Counted from the first letter of the stretch, positions 25,774-34,914 are shown. The stretch is DNA of 64,000 nt from Variovorax terrae (GCF_022809125.1 NZ_JALGBI010000003.1:496001-560000), one strand, 5' to 3'. Translations and numbers: made by a program. The notes: generated by a model from the letters alone, not told the origin.

Positions 25774-25806
25774 CAGTTACCAATCAGTTACCAATCAGTT
25801 ACCAAC
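25774..25806 (+). promoter_or_regulatory. Three direct 11-bp repeats upstream of fba
   Basis: CAGTTACCAAT at 25774 and 25785, then CAGTTACCAAC at 25796, are adjacent without spacers and end 21 bp before the fba start. An 11-bp period places each copy on the same DNA face, as expected for an operator bound by a multimer. It could also affect the leader mRNA. Confidence 0.55.
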
Positions 25807-25827
25807 TTTTTCCCTGGGGATTCAACC

Positions 25828-26892
25828 ATGGCACTCGTTTCGATGCGCGAGCTGCTGGACCATGCCGCCGAGCACGGCTACGGCATTCCGGCTTTCAACG
25901 TCAACAACCTCGAGCAGGTGCAGGCCGTCATGGCGGCGGCCGACGAGACCGGTGCGCCCGTGATCCTGCAGGCCAGCGCCGGCGCCCGCAAGTACGCCGG
26001 CGAGGCCTTCATCAAGCACCTGATCCAGGCCGCGATCGAGGCCTATCCCCACATTCCGCTGGTGATGCACCAGGACCACGGGCAGAACCCCGACGTCTGC
26101 CGCGGCGCCATCGACCTGGGCTTCAGCTCGGTCATGATGGACGGCAGCCTCGAAGCCGACGGCAAGACCATCGCGAGCTACGACTACAACGTGGACGTCA
26201 CCCGCAAGGTGGTGGACATGGCGCACAAGCTCGGCGTCACGGTCGAGGGCGAGCTCGGCTGCCTAGGCAGCCTGGAGACCATGAAGGGCGACAAGGAAGA
26301 CGGCCACGGCACCGACGCCACCATGACGCGCGAGCAGCTGCTGACCGACCCCGAGCAGGCCGCCGACTTCGTCAAGCGCACGCAGCTTGACGCGCTGGCC
26401 ATCGCCATCGGCACCAGCCACGGCGCCTACAAGTTCACGCGCAAGCCCACCGGCGACATCCTGGCGATCGACCGCATCAAGGAGATTCACCGCCGCATCC
26501 CCAACACCCACCTGGTGATGCACGGCAGCTCCAGCGTGCCGCAGGAGCTGCTGGCCATCATCCGCCAGTACGGCGGCGCCATGAAGGAAACCTACGGAGT
26601 GCCGGTCGAGGAAATCCAGCACGCCATCAAATTCGGTGTGCGCAAGATCAACATCGACACCGACATCCGCCTGGCCATGACCGGCGCGGTGCGCAAGTTC
26701 CTGGCCGAGAACCCCGAGAAGTTCGACGCCCGCGAATGGCTCAAGCCCGCGCGCGAGGCCGCCAAGGCCATCTGCAAGCAGCGCTACATCGAATTCGGCT
26801 GCGAAGGCCAGGCCGGCAAGATCAAGGGCGACAGCCTGCAGGTGGTCGCCACGCGCTACAGCCAGGGCGAGCTGGCGCAGGTGGTGCACTGA
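25828..26892 (+). CDS. fba: Class II fructose-bisphosphate aldolase
   Basis: A 354-residue zinc-dependent aldolase that splits fructose 1,6-bisphosphate. Class II signatures are clear: the zinc/active-site segment [31 protein letters not shown] and [10 protein letters not shown]. Length and style match the Calvin-type class II group common in betaproteobacteria. The ATG at 25828 follows a GGGGA box; the frame is open further upstream only through repeats. A terminator lies 30 bp after the stop. Confidence 0.96.
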   Translation: MALVSMRELLDHAAEHGYGIPAFNVNNLEQVQAVMAAADETGAPVILQASAGARKYAGEAFIKHLIQAAIEAYPHIPLVMHQDHGQNPDVCRGAIDLGFSSVMMDGSLEADGKTIASYDYNVDVTRKVVDMAHKLGVTVEGELGCLGSLETMKGDKEDGHGTDATMTREQLLTDPEQAADFVKRTQLDALAIAIGTSHGAYKFTRKPTGDILAIDRIKEIHRRIPNTHLVMHGSSSVPQELLAIIRQYGGAMKETYGVPVEEIQHAIKFGVRKINIDTDIRLAMTGAVRKFLAENPEKFDAREWLKPAREAAKAICKQRYIEFGCEGQAGKIKGDSLQVVATRYSQGELAQVVH

Positions 26893-26921
26893 GCCTGAGA
26901 TAATCGATCCGAATGGTTCAT

Positions 26922-26951
26922 GGCCCGTTGACTGTTCAACGGGCCTTTTTG
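26922..26951 (+). terminator. Intrinsic terminator between fba and purC
   Basis: GGCCCGTTGA pairs exactly with TCAACGGGCC around a four-base loop, followed by TTTTT. It lies between the fba stop and the purC start on the same strand. Confidence 0.88.
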
Positions 26952-26971
26952 CTTTCAGACAGACCCCGATC

Positions 26972-27868
26972 ATGACCTCCGCCCTGCACACCTCCGCCCT
27001 GACCTCCCTGCCCCTGCTCGCGCGCGGCAAGGTGCGCGACAACTACGCCGTGGGCGACGACCGCATCCTGATGGTGGCCAGCGACCGCATCAGCGCGTTC
27101 GACGTGATCATGGGCGAGCCGATTCCGGGCAAGGGCGAGCTGCTCACGCAGATGGCGCTGTTCTGGTTCGGCAAGCTGGGGCACCTGTGCCCCAACCACC
27201 TGACCGGCGAGGCCCCCGAGAGCGTGGTGACGCCGGCCGAGGTGCCCCAGGTGCAGGGGCGCTCGATGCTGGTCAAGCGGCTCACGCCGATCCCGGTGGA
27301 GGCGGTGGTGCGCGGCTACCTGGCCGGTAGCGGCTGGAAGGAATACCAGGACAGCCGCTCGGTCTGCGGCGTGCCGCTGCCCGAGGGCCTGAAGAACGCC
27401 AGCAAGCTGCCGGCGCCGATCTTCACGCCGGCGGCCAAGGCGGCCGTGGGCGAGCACGACGAGAACATCACCTACGAGCGCGTGGTGGAGATGATCGGCG
27501 CCAAACTCGCGGCGCAGATCCGCGACATCAGCATCGCGATCTACCAGGCGGCCAGCGAGATCGCGCTGGCCAAGGGCATCATCATCGCCGACACCAAGTT
27601 CGAGTTCGGCCTGGCCCCGGACGGCACGCTGGTGCTGATGGACGAGGTGCTCACGCCCGATTCCTCGCGCTACTGGCCGGCCGAGAGCTACCAGGAGGGC
27701 ATCAACCCGCCGAGCTACGACAAGCAGTTCCTGCGCGACTGGCTGGAGCAGGCCAGGACCAATGGCAAGCCCTGGGACAAGACGCCGCCGGCGCCCAAGC
27801 TGCCGCAGTCGGTGATCGACAGCACCGCGGCCAAGTACCGCGAGGCGCTGACGCGGCTGACGGCCTGA
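26972..27868 (+). CDS. purC: SAICAR synthase
   Basis: A 298-residue purine biosynthesis enzyme (phosphoribosylaminoimidazole-succinocarboxamide synthase), joining aspartate to CAIR with ATP. Motifs: [52 protein letters not shown] and [14 protein letters not shown]. The length of about 300 residues matches the longer form typical of proteobacteria and yeast. purE and purK lie about 1 kb downstream on the same strand. Confidence 0.97.
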   Translation: MTSALHTSALTSLPLLARGKVRDNYAVGDDRILMVASDRISAFDVIMGEPIPGKGELLTQMALFWFGKLGHLCPNHLTGEAPESVVTPAEVPQVQGRSMLVKRLTPIPVEAVVRGYLAGSGWKEYQDSRSVCGVPLPEGLKNASKLPAPIFTPAAKAAVGEHDENITYERVVEMIGAKLAAQIRDISIAIYQAASEIALAKGIIIADTKFEFGLAPDGTLVLMDEVLTPDSSRYWPAESYQEGINPPSYDKQFLRDWLEQARTNGKPWDKTPPAPKLPQSVIDSTAAKYREALTRLTA

Positions 27869-27878
27869 GCCGTTCAGC

Positions 27879-28787
27879 TCAGCTCAGAATCACGGAACTG
27901 AGCCGCCGCCGGTAGGTGGCCACCGTGGGGTCCTGCGGCGGAATCTGGCCATCGGCCACCTTGGCTTTGGGCGGCTCGATGATCTCCAGGATGGCGATGT
28001 AGGCCTTGCGCGCCAGGCCGTCGCTCCAGCCCGGGTCGCGCATCAGGATCTCCAGCAGCTCGTCCATGGCGGCGGTCCACTGCCGCTGCGCCATCAGGCA
28101 CTGGGCGCGCTGGAAGCGCGCCTCGAAATCGCGCTTGTTGGCGGCAATCTTGGCATCGAATTCGGCCAGGGTCCTTGCCGGCTGGCCCTGGGGTGCTTCG
28201 AAATCGATAGCATCCATCCAGCGCTGCAGCGCGTCGAAGCGGCGCACCAGCGCGGTCTTGCCGATCACCGGGGCGAACGCCACCTTGGCGTCGTCGGTGC
28301 GGCCCAGTTGCAGCAGCAGCTTCACGTAGTCGAAGCGCGCGTCGTCGTTGGCCGGGTCGGTGGCCACGGCGTGCTGCAGCTTCTCGAGCGCCGTCTGCGG
28401 GTCGCCGTCGGCCAGCGCGTCCAGCGCTTCTTCCTCGGCCTCTTCGGCCACCAGTTCCTCGGCGCTGGGCACATGCTTGTCGAGGAACTCGCGCACCTTG
28501 CCCTCGGGCAGCGCGCCCATGAAGCCGTCCACCGGCTGGCCGTTCATCATCAGGATGCAGGTGGGAATGCTGCGGATGCCGAAGGCGCCCGCGAGCTGCT
28601 GCTCCTCGTCGGAGTTGACCTTGACCAGCCTGAAGCGGCCCGCGTAGTCGGTTTCCAGCTTCTCGAGCACCGGGCCGAGCGACTTGCAGGGACCGCACCA
28701 GGGCGCCCAGAAGTCGACCAGCACCGGGGTGGACATCGAGGCGGCGACCACCTCGGCTTCAAAGTTTTCTACGGTGACGTCAATCAT
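27879..28787 (-). CDS. cnoX: Thioredoxin-TPR co-chaperone (CnoX/YbbN-like)
   Basis: A 302-residue protein: a thioredoxin domain (1-110) with the active site WCGPC at 30-34, then a TPR-like helical region. This architecture matches CnoX (YbbN), a redox-regulated chaperone that delivers substrates to GroEL under oxidative stress. Unlike the E. coli form, both active-site cysteines are present, so thiol-disulfide activity is likely. A 60-bp repeat copy lies in frame at residues 193-212, in a linker between helical repeats. It is convergent with purC and divergent from purE. Confidence 0.85.
   Translation of the reverse strand: MIDVTVENFEAEVVAASMSTPVLVDFWAPWCGPCKSLGPVLEKLETDYAGRFRLVKVNSDEEQQLAGAFGIRSIPTCILMMNGQPVDGFMGALPEGKVREFLDKHVPSAEELVAEEAEEEALDALADGDPQTALEKLQHAVATDPANDDARFDYVKLLLQLGRTDDAKVAFAPVIGKTALVRRFDALQRWMDAIDFEAPQGQPARTLAEFDAKIAANKRDFEARFQRAQCLMAQRQWTAAMDELLEILMRDPGWSDGLARKAYIAILEIIEPPKAKVADGQIPPQDPTVATYRRRLSSVILS
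28152..28211 (-). repeat. 60-bp dispersed repeat, copy I (in the thioredoxin-TPR gene)
   Basis: Read on the minus strand: GCTATCGATTTCGAAGC, then GGAC at element positions 38-41. It encodes AIDFEAPQGQPARTLAEFD in the same frame as the forward copies elsewhere (A-x4-A-x6-R-T). Confidence 0.65.
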
Positions 28788-28836
28788 TTGGGGTACTTCA
28801 GGGCCAAAAAGTAAAATTCAATCTTTGGGAGCATTC

Positions 28837-29334
28837 ATGAGCTCGATACAGGTTGGCGTGGTGATGGGGTCCAGTTCGGATTGGGACACCCTGCAGCACG
28901 CAGTACAGATTCTCCAGGAATTCGGCATCGCCCACGAGGCGCGCGTGATTTCCGCCCATCGCATGCCCGACGATATGTTCGCCTATGCCGAGGCCGCCGT
29001 CGGCCGCGGGCTGAAGGCCATCATCGCGGGCGCCGGCGGCGCGGCCCACCTGCCTGGCATGCTGGCGGCCAAGACCACGGTGCCGGTGCTCGGCGTGCCG
29101 GTGGCCAGCCGCCACCTGCATGGGGTGGACTCGCTGCACAGCATCGTGCAGATGCCCAAGGGCGTGCCGGTCGCCACCTTCGCCATCGGCACGGCCGGCG
29201 CGGCCAACGCGGCGCTGTTCGCCGTGGCCCTGCTGGCCAACCAGGACGCGGCGCTGCGCGCGCAGCTGGACGCCTTTCGCGCCCGGCAGACCGAAACCGC
29301 ACGCGGCATGACCCTGCCCCCCGCGACCCCATGA
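28837..29334 (+). CDS. purE: N5-CAIR mutase, PurE
   Basis: A 165-residue class I PurE that converts N5-CAIR to CAIR. Motifs: VGVVMGSSSDWDT, RVISAHRMPDDM and the Gly-rich AGAGGAAHLPGM. The ATG at 28837 is preceded by GGGA; an upstream start at 28684 would overlap the divergent thioredoxin-TPR gene. The stop overlaps the purK start (ATGA), so the two are translationally coupled, fitting their consecutive reactions. Confidence 0.96.
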   Translation: MSSIQVGVVMGSSSDWDTLQHAVQILQEFGIAHEARVISAHRMPDDMFAYAEAAVGRGLKAIIAGAGGAAHLPGMLAAKTTVPVLGVPVASRHLHGVDSLHSIVQMPKGVPVATFAIGTAGAANAALFAVALLANQDAALRAQLDAFRARQTETARGMTLPPATP

Positions 29335-30500
29335 GCCTGCCCACCCTTTTTCCCGGCGCCACGCTCGGCGTCATGGGCGGCGGCCAGCTCGGCCGCATGT
29401 TCGTGCATGCGGCGCAGCGCATGGGCTATTTCACCGCGGTGCTCGACCCCGACGCGGCCAGCCCGGCCGGCCTGGTGAGCCACCACCACATCCAGACCGG
29501 CTACCTCGACCCCGAGGGCCTGGCGCGGCTGGCGGAGTGCAGCGCGGCCGTCACCACCGAGTTCGAGAACGTGCCGGCGCCCGCGCTGGCGGCGCTGGCC
29601 CTGCAGCGGCCGGTGGCGCCCGGCGCCGAGGCGGTGGCCATCGCCCAGGACCGAGCCCGCGAAAAAGCCCATTTCGTGCGCTGCGGCGTGCCCTGCGCGC
29701 CCTACGCGGTGATCGAGACCCCCGAGCAGCTCGCCGCCGTGCCGGACGAGCTGCTGCCCGGCATCCTCAAGACCGCCCGCCTGGGCTACGACGGCAAGGG
29801 CCAGCAGCGCGTGGCGACGCGCGCCGAACTGGCTGCCGCCTGGGCCGGGCTCAAGGGCGTGCCCTGCGTGCTCGAGAAGAGGCTGCCGCTGGCCGCCGAA
29901 TGCTCGGTGATCGTGGCGCGCGGCTGGGATGGCGCCATGGTGCATTTCCCGCCGCAACTCAACCTGCACCGCGACGGCATTCTGGCCGTGACCCAGGTTC
30001 ATGAGGGAAATCTGCCAAAGGTCCTGGTGCAGCGGTCGATCGATGCTACCAAATCCATAGCGAACGGCCTGCAGTACGTGGGGGTGCTGTGCGTCGAGTT
30101 CTTCGTGCTGGAGGACGGCTCGCTGGTCGTCAACGAGATGGCGCCGCGCCCGCACAACAGCGGCCACTACACCCAGGACGCCTGCGACGTCTCGCAGTTC
30201 GAGCTGCAGGTGCGCGCGCTGGCCGGCCTGCCGCTCACGCCGCCGCGCCAGCACAGCCCGGCCATCATGCTCAACCTGCTGGGCGACCTGTGGTTTGCTT
30301 CCACCGCCCAGGACGCCGCCACCGAGCCGCCCTGGGCCCGGGTACTGGCCCTGCCGGGCACCCACCTGCACCTGTACGGCAAGCACGAGGCGCGCCGCGG
30401 CCGCAAGATGGGCCACCTCAACATCACCGGCGCCAGCGCGGCGCAGGTGCGGGCCACGGCGCTCGAGGCGGCGCAGCTGCTCGGCCTCGAGGCCTTCTGA
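29331..30500 (+). CDS. purK: N5-CAIR synthetase, PurK
   Basis: A 389-residue ATP-grasp enzyme that carboxylates AIR using bicarbonate and ATP. Motifs: LGVMGGGQLGRMFVHAAQ, TTEFENVPAPAL, KTARLGYDGKGQQ and NEMAPRPHNSGHYTQDAC. A 60-bp repeat lies antisense within residues 225-244, just before LQYVGVLCVEFF, in a region that varies in the family. It starts within the purE stop and is followed after seven bases by the Sua5-type gene. Confidence 0.96.
   Translation: MSLPTLFPGATLGVMGGGQLGRMFVHAAQRMGYFTAVLDPDAASPAGLVSHHHIQTGYLDPEGLARLAECSAAVTTEFENVPAPALAALALQRPVAPGAEAVAIAQDRAREKAHFVRCGVPCAPYAVIETPEQLAAVPDELLPGILKTARLGYDGKGQQRVATRAELAAAWAGLKGVPCVLEKRLPLAAECSVIVARGWDGAMVHFPPQLNLHRDGILAVTQVHEGNLPKVLVQRSIDATKSIANGLQYVGVLCVEFFVLEDGSLVVNEMAPRPHNSGHYTQDACDVSQFELQVRALAGLPLTPPRQHSPAIMLNLLGDLWFASTAQDAATEPPWARVLALPGTHLHLYGKHEARRGRKMGHLNITGASAAQVRATALEAAQLLGLEAF
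30002..30061 (-). repeat. 60-bp dispersed repeat, copy J (antisense in purK)
   Basis: Read on the minus strand it starts GCTATGGATTTGGTAGC and has GGAC at element positions 38-41. purK reads the opposite strand as VLVQRSIDATKSIANGL, in the same antisense frame as copy C in dprA. Confidence 0.72.
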
Positions 30501-30507
30501 GGCGGCC

Positions 30508-31497
30508 ATGATCCTGGACGGCCTTGCCCCTGAATCCATCGCCGCGGGCGCCGCGGCGCTGCAGGCCGGCGAACTGGTCGGCCTGCCGACCGAGACGGTC
30601 TACGGCCTGGCGGCCGACGCCTCGAACGGCGCGGCCGTGGCCCGCATCTTCGAGGCCAAGGGCCGGCCGAGCGACCACCCGCTGATCGTGCACGTGGCCG
30701 ATGCCGCGGGCGTGGCGCATTTCGCGGCCCGGGTGCCGGTGTTCGCGCAGCGGCTGATGCAGGCCTTCTGGCCCGGCCCGCTCACGCTGATCCTGCCGCG
30801 CCGCCCGGACGTGGGCGCGGCGGCGGCGGCCGGGCAGGACTCGATCGGCCTGCGCTGCCCCTCGCATCCGGTGGCGCAGGCGCTGCTGCGGGCTTGCGAG
30901 CGCCTGGGCGTGCATGGCGTGGCCGCGCCGAGCGCCAACCGCTTCGGCCGCGTCAGCCCGACCACGGCGGCGCATGTGCAGGCCGAGTTCGGGGATGCCC
31001 TGCTGGTGCTCGACGGCGGCGCCTGCGACGTGGGCATCGAATCCACCATCGTCGACTGCACGCGCGGGGTTCCGGTGCTGCTGCGCCCCGGCGTGTTCAC
31101 GCGCGCGCAGATCGAGGTCGCTGGCGGCGAGCGCTTGCGCTCGCGCGAGGAACTGGCCGCGCCCGATCCGCGCGCCTCGGGCACGCTGCAGGCGCATTAC
31201 GCGCCCCACGCCAAGCTGCGCCTGATGGACGCGGCCGCGCTGCAGACCGCGCTCGACCTGCTGGGCGCCGAGGCGTCGGGCATCGCCGTGTGGTCGCGCG
31301 CCCTGCTGCGCACGCGGTCCTCCGGCGTGATCCGCCGCCGCATGCCCGACGATGCCGCCGCCACGGCCCAGCAGCTGTTCGCGGTGCTGCGCGATTTCGA
31401 CGCCCAGGGCGTCAAGCTGATCTGGGTCGAGCTGCCGCCGGCCGTGCCCGAATGGGAAGGCGTGCGGGACCGTTTACAAAGAGCCGCAGCGGCCTAG
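30508..31497 (+). CDS. tsaC: L-threonylcarbamoyladenylate synthase (Sua5/YciO/YrdC)
   Basis: A 329-residue protein that makes threonylcarbamoyl-AMP from threonine, bicarbonate and ATP, the first step of the tRNA t6A modification. The YrdC domain (1-200) has GLPTETVYGLAADA, FEAKGRPSDHPLIVHV and APSANRFGRVSPT. The C-terminal part (about 225-325, GTLQAHYAPHAKLRL) is the Sua5 domain, so this is the long Sua5 form rather than short TsaC. Another t6A gene, tsaB, lies 6 kb downstream. Confidence 0.92.
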   Translation: MILDGLAPESIAAGAAALQAGELVGLPTETVYGLAADASNGAAVARIFEAKGRPSDHPLIVHVADAAGVAHFAARVPVFAQRLMQAFWPGPLTLILPRRPDVGAAAAAGQDSIGLRCPSHPVAQALLRACERLGVHGVAAPSANRFGRVSPTTAAHVQAEFGDALLVLDGGACDVGIESTIVDCTRGVPVLLRPGVFTRAQIEVAGGERLRSREELAAPDPRASGTLQAHYAPHAKLRLMDAAALQTALDLLGAEASGIAVWSRALLRTRSSGVIRRRMPDDAAATAQQLFAVLRDFDAQGVKLIWVELPPAVPEWEGVRDRLQRAAAA

Positions 31498-31529
31498 TTA
31501 AACTACCGCCAGACATTTTGGAGATCTCC

Positions 31530-32483
31530 ATGACAACAACCTGGTTGCGCCGCGCCGTGCTGACGGCGGTCTGCGCATCAGCGGCTCTGCTGGCGGCCTG
31601 CGGCTCCAGCACCATCGAGTCGCAGCTCACGCCGACGCGCTTCATCTCGTTCGGCGATGCCTTCGCCGATCTCGGCCAGACCGGCAGCCGCTACACCGTC
31701 AACGACGGCAGCGTCAACAACTGGACGCAGCAGATGGCGGCGGACTTCGGCGTTCCGATGGCGGCCGTGGTCAGCGGCGGCTTCGCCTACGCCCAGGGCA
31801 ATGCGCGCATCACCGCCAAGCCGGATGCCGCGGGCAGCAGTGCCACGCCCACCGTCCAGCAGCAGATCGACACCTTCCTCGCGGGCAACACCATCGGCGC
31901 CAGTGACGTCGTGGTGCTGGCCGGCGGCACGGCCGACATCATTGCCGAAATGGCCGCCGTGCTGGCCGGCACGCAGACCTCGGCCCAGATGATGGCCAAC
32001 GTGCAGCAGGCCGGCCGCGATCTGGGGGCCCAGATCCGCCGCCTGACGCTGGTCGGCGGCCAGCACGTGGTGGTGGCGGGCGTCTACAACCTGAGCGTGA
32101 CGCCCTGGGCCACCCGCATCGGCCAGGGCGCGCTGTTGAGCGATGCCAGCAGCGCGTTCAACCAGGCGCTGCTGGTCAGCATCGTCGACCTGGGCAACAG
32201 GGTCCTGTATGTGGACGCGGCTTACTACTACAACCTCGTCGCCGCGTCGCCGACCATCTACGCCATCAACGATGCTACCAGCGTCGTGTGCACCTCGGTA
32301 GACCCGGGCAACGGTATCGGCACCGGGGTGAACCAGGTGAATTCGGCGCTGTGCACCCCGTCCACCATCGCGCCAGGCGCCGACTACAGCAAATTCATGT
32401 TTGCCGACGGCGTGTACATGACGCCCCAGGCCCAGCGCGTGTTCGGCGACTACGCCTACAACCGCGTGCGGGCCCGCTGGTAG
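31530..32483 (+). CDS. SGNH/GDSL-type esterase lipoprotein
   Basis: A 317-residue exported protein. The ATG at 31530 has GGAG seven bases upstream and leads to a lipobox (ALLAAC). After it, FISFGDAFADLGQTGSRYTV matches GDSL block I except that the usual nucleophile Ser is Ala (GDA instead of GDS). Block III-like VLAGGTADI resembles GxND with Thr-Ala, and the C-terminal DGVYMTPQAQRVFGDYAY resembles the D-x-x-H block, with Met for His. The fold is therefore SGNH-like but key catalytic residues look replaced, so it may be non-enzymatic. Confidence 0.75.
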   Translation: MTTTWLRRAVLTAVCASAALLAACGSSTIESQLTPTRFISFGDAFADLGQTGSRYTVNDGSVNNWTQQMAADFGVPMAAVVSGGFAYAQGNARITAKPDAAGSSATPTVQQQIDTFLAGNTIGASDVVVLAGGTADIIAEMAAVLAGTQTSAQMMANVQQAGRDLGAQIRRLTLVGGQHVVVAGVYNLSVTPWATRIGQGALLSDASSAFNQALLVSIVDLGNRVLYVDAAYYYNLVAASPTIYAINDATSVVCTSVDPGNGIGTGVNQVNSALCTPSTIAPGADYSKFMFADGVYMTPQAQRVFGDYAYNRVRARW

Positions 32484-32506
32484 GCCGAGGCCCTTCTCCC
32501 CCAAAG

Positions 32507-32535
32507 AAAAAGCCGGCCCGCGGGCCGGCTTTTTT
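32507..32535. terminator. Bidirectional terminator
   Basis: AGCCGGCCCG and CGGGCCGGCT form a perfect 20-bp palindrome flanked by AAAA on the left and TTTTT on the right. It serves the convergent GDSL-like and OmpW genes. Confidence 0.9.
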
Positions 32536-32552
32536 GTGGCCGCAGGGGCCGC

Positions 32553-33254
32553 TCAGAAGTCGTAGCCGACCGAGAACGTCAGCACCGTGGGGCGGAACCG
32601 GATGTCGATGTTGCGCGCCGCGCCGGCCGTGGTGGCCGTCAGGTGGGTCTTGACCCGGGCCGTGGCGACGGCGGCATTCAGGGTCCACTTGTCGCTGAAG
32701 CGGTAGCTGACGCCGGCCTGCGCCGCCAGGCCCCAGGAGTCGCTCAGCGAGATGTCGGTCGGCCCGCCGTTGAGGGCGTTGCCGGTGGCGGTGGACTCGC
32801 GCTTGTCGAACCGGGTGTAGTTGATGCCCAGGCCCACGAACGGGCGCCAGGCGCTTTGCGGCTCGCCGAACTTGTAGTTGAAGAACAGCGTCGGGGCGAC
32901 CTGCCTCACCTTGGCGATCACCTGGCCCTGGAACGAGGACACGATGTAGGCCGGCACGATGGCAGGGTTGAGCTGGGCGGTGACGTCATGGGTGGGCGGG
33001 TAGCCCAGCGCCAGCTCCACTTCCATGTTGTTGTTGAACGAATGCGCGAAGGACAGGAACAGCGTGTCCTGGTTCTTCACGCTCAGGCTCACGCCCGAGG
33101 GCGGGCCGAGCAGGAACGGGCCGGTGGCATCGCTGGCCGACGAATGCGGCTCGACATGCGAGTAGCCGATGCGCACGGTGTTCTGCGCCGAGGCGGCCGT
33201 GCTCAGGCCAGCCAGGGCCAGGGCGGCGGCGATCAGGGTGAAGCGGTGGTTCAT
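32553..33254 (-). CDS. ompW: OmpW family outer membrane protein
   Basis: A 233-residue protein with a signal peptide (cleavage after AASA) and an eight-stranded beta-barrel pattern ending in Phe (FSVGYDF), the outer-membrane C-terminal signal. YSHVEPHSS near the start, APTLFFNYKFG, and WRPFVGLGINYTRF are typical OmpW blocks. OmpW barrels form small channels for hydrophobic compounds. It starts 18 bp after the hydrolase gene on the same strand and probably shares its transcript. Confidence 0.9.
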   Translation of the reverse strand: MNHRFTLIAAALALAGLSTAASAQNTVRIGYSHVEPHSSASDATGPFLLGPPSGVSLSVKNQDTLFLSFAHSFNNNMEVELALGYPPTHDVTAQLNPAIVPAYIVSSFQGQVIAKVRQVAPTLFFNYKFGEPQSAWRPFVGLGINYTRFDKRESTATGNALNGGPTDISLSDSWGLAAQAGVSYRFSDKWTLNAAVATARVKTHLTATTAGAARNIDIRFRPTVLTFSVGYDF

Positions 33255-33272
33255 GGTGGGTGTCTCCTGCGA

Positions 33273-34889
33273 TCAGAGGCCGGCGGCCAGGACTTGCTGG
33301 AAGAAGCCGCGCGCCGCTGCGTTGCAGAAGGGCGGAACCAGGGAGCCGTGGTAGGCCTGCGTCACGGCGCTCACGCCGCCGTCGGTGGCACCGGCGGCGA
33401 CGGCGGCGGCCGCGGTCTGCGATTTGGCCGTGGCGAAGCCGACCTTGGCCGCCGCATAGGGGTCGCTGGCGCCGCTGGGGGCCGAGTCGACGTCCAGCAC
33501 GCTCAGCAGGCCGGCGGGCATGGCGGCCGGCGACGGCGCGGTCCAGAACCCTTGCATCACCAGGGTGTTGACGCTGTAGAACACCGTGGGGTCGCCATTG
33601 CCGCCGCACAGCAGCACCGGGCGCGTGGGCGTCCAGTTGCGCAGGTCGTTCTTCTTGAAGGCCTGGCGCATCGGGTGCGCAGGCGCGGCCGCCGCGACAA
33701 CGGTGGTCACCGTGGGCACCGCGCCGTCGGGATTGGCGATGGCGTCCAGCAGGTAGCCGAGGCGTGCGTTGTTGTTGATCAGGTAGCTGGTGCCGAAGCC
33801 GAGCGCGAACAGCGGCGCCAGGGCGGGCGGCGTGGTCGGCGGCGTGATGGCGTTCAGGGTGGGCTGCAGCGACGGCGGCGAGCCGGCCGGTGCGGTGGGC
33901 GGCGTGCTGTTGAACAGCGCGGTCTGCGGCAGCTTGCCCTGCTGGAACAGTGTGGTGATCGGCGTGGTCGAGGGCAGCAGCGTGTCGATGCCGGTCGCGT
34001 AGACCGGGTTGTAGATGTCGGTCAGGTTGCTGTAGATGTTGCCGTAGGCCTTCTGGAAGCTGGTGGACAGCAGTGGCGTGAAGACGGTAGAGCCGAGGTT
34101 CACGTTGCCGTAGTACACCGCGTCGCCCAGGGCGGCCAGCGCGTAGGGGCCGGACATCGGCGCGGCGGCCGTGACCGTCTGGCCGGCGGCCTGCAGCGCC
34201 TTGTGCGTGGCCATTGCCACGTGCCCGCCCTGCGAGTAGCCGGTGATGAACAGCTTGCCCGAGTCCGCGGCGCCGACGTTGGGCAGCGCCTTGCGCGCGG
34301 CGGCCAGCACGTCGATCATTTCCTTGGACTGCTGGTCGGCGTTCAGGTAGGGGTGGTAGGGCAGCCTGGAGGTGTCATAGCCCGCGTAGTTGGGCGCGAT
34401 CACGATGAAGCCCTGCGCCGCGTAGGTGGCGGCCACCAGCGCGCTTTCGCTGTAGGCGGCGTTCTTGGAGTCGATGATGTTGGCGATGTTGTAGGCCTTG
34501 TCGGTCGTCGTGCCGTGGGCGTACAGCACCATCGGCCGCGCGCCCGAGCAGGCGGGGTCGGTGCCGGTCGGCACGATCAGCGCGCCGGTGGCGTTGGTGG
34601 CCTCGCCGGCACCGCCGACGGTGCCGTACTGCAGGTAGTAGAAGCTGACGCCGCACTTGGGCGCGCCCGCCACCGCCAGCAGGCTCTGGCCGCTGGCGCT
34701 CGCGCTCAGGTTGCCCTGGAACGCGCTGGCCGTCAGCGCCGTCACGCGCAACGGCGGGTTGAACTGCAGCGACCCGCGCGCCCCGCTATTGTCCGTGGTG
34801 GTGGTACCGCCGGGATCCGATCCCCCGCCGCCGCAGGCCGCGACGAACACGGCCGCAGCGACGGCGGCCAACCCTGTCAACTTCTTCAT
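33273..34889 (-). CDS. Alpha/beta-hydrolase (lipase-like) lipoprotein
   Basis: A 538-residue exported hydrolase. The ATG at 34889 has GGAGA upstream and a lipobox (FVAAC, Cys19). The nucleophile elbow is GYSQGG (Ser219 in ITGYSQGGHVA), with an oxyanion-side HGTTTDK near 125 and a late PTRPVLLCGGNGDPTVFY that carries the likely catalytic Asp. This resembles secretory lipases and poly-ester hydrolases. A palindromic operator sits in its promoter. With ompW downstream, the pair may handle uptake and cleavage of hydrophobic esters, by inference. Confidence 0.85.
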   Translation of the reverse strand: MKKLTGLAAVAAAVFVAACGGGGSDPGGTTTTDNSGARGSLQFNPPLRVTALTASAFQGNLSASASGQSLLAVAGAPKCGVSFYYLQYGTVGGAGEATNATGALIVPTGTDPACSGARPMVLYAHGTTTDKAYNIANIIDSKNAAYSESALVAATYAAQGFIVIAPNYAGYDTSRLPYHPYLNADQQSKEMIDVLAAARKALPNVGAADSGKLFITGYSQGGHVAMATHKALQAAGQTVTAAAPMSGPYALAALGDAVYYGNVNLGSTVFTPLLSTSFQKAYGNIYSNLTDIYNPVYATGIDTLLPSTTPITTLFQQGKLPQTALFNSTPPTAPAGSPPSLQPTLNAITPPTTPPALAPLFALGFGTSYLINNNARLGYLLDAIANPDGAVPTVTTVVAAAAPAHPMRQAFKKNDLRNWTPTRPVLLCGGNGDPTVFYSVNTLVMQGFWTAPSPAAMPAGLLSVLDVDSAPSGASDPYAAAKVGFATAKSQTAAAAVAAGATDGGVSAVTQAYHGSLVPPFCNAAARGFFQQVLAAGL

Positions 34890-34914
34890 GTTGTGTTCTC
34901 CGGTTGTGAAAATA

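Larger units (their letters stand above)
25199..25827. other. Repeat-rich gap between pyk and fba
   Basis: No real gene is evident. The gap holds two head-to-head copies of a roughly 150-bp element with terminal inverted repeats, one 60-bp dispersed repeat between them, and three direct 11-bp repeats just before fba. Open frames on both strands here are by-products of the repeats. Confidence 0.75.

Noticed and set aside
25242..25783. Several short open frames on both strands in the pyk-fba gap
   Set aside because: They follow the inverted repeats, have no RBS, and their likeness to each other is explained by the shared DNA element.
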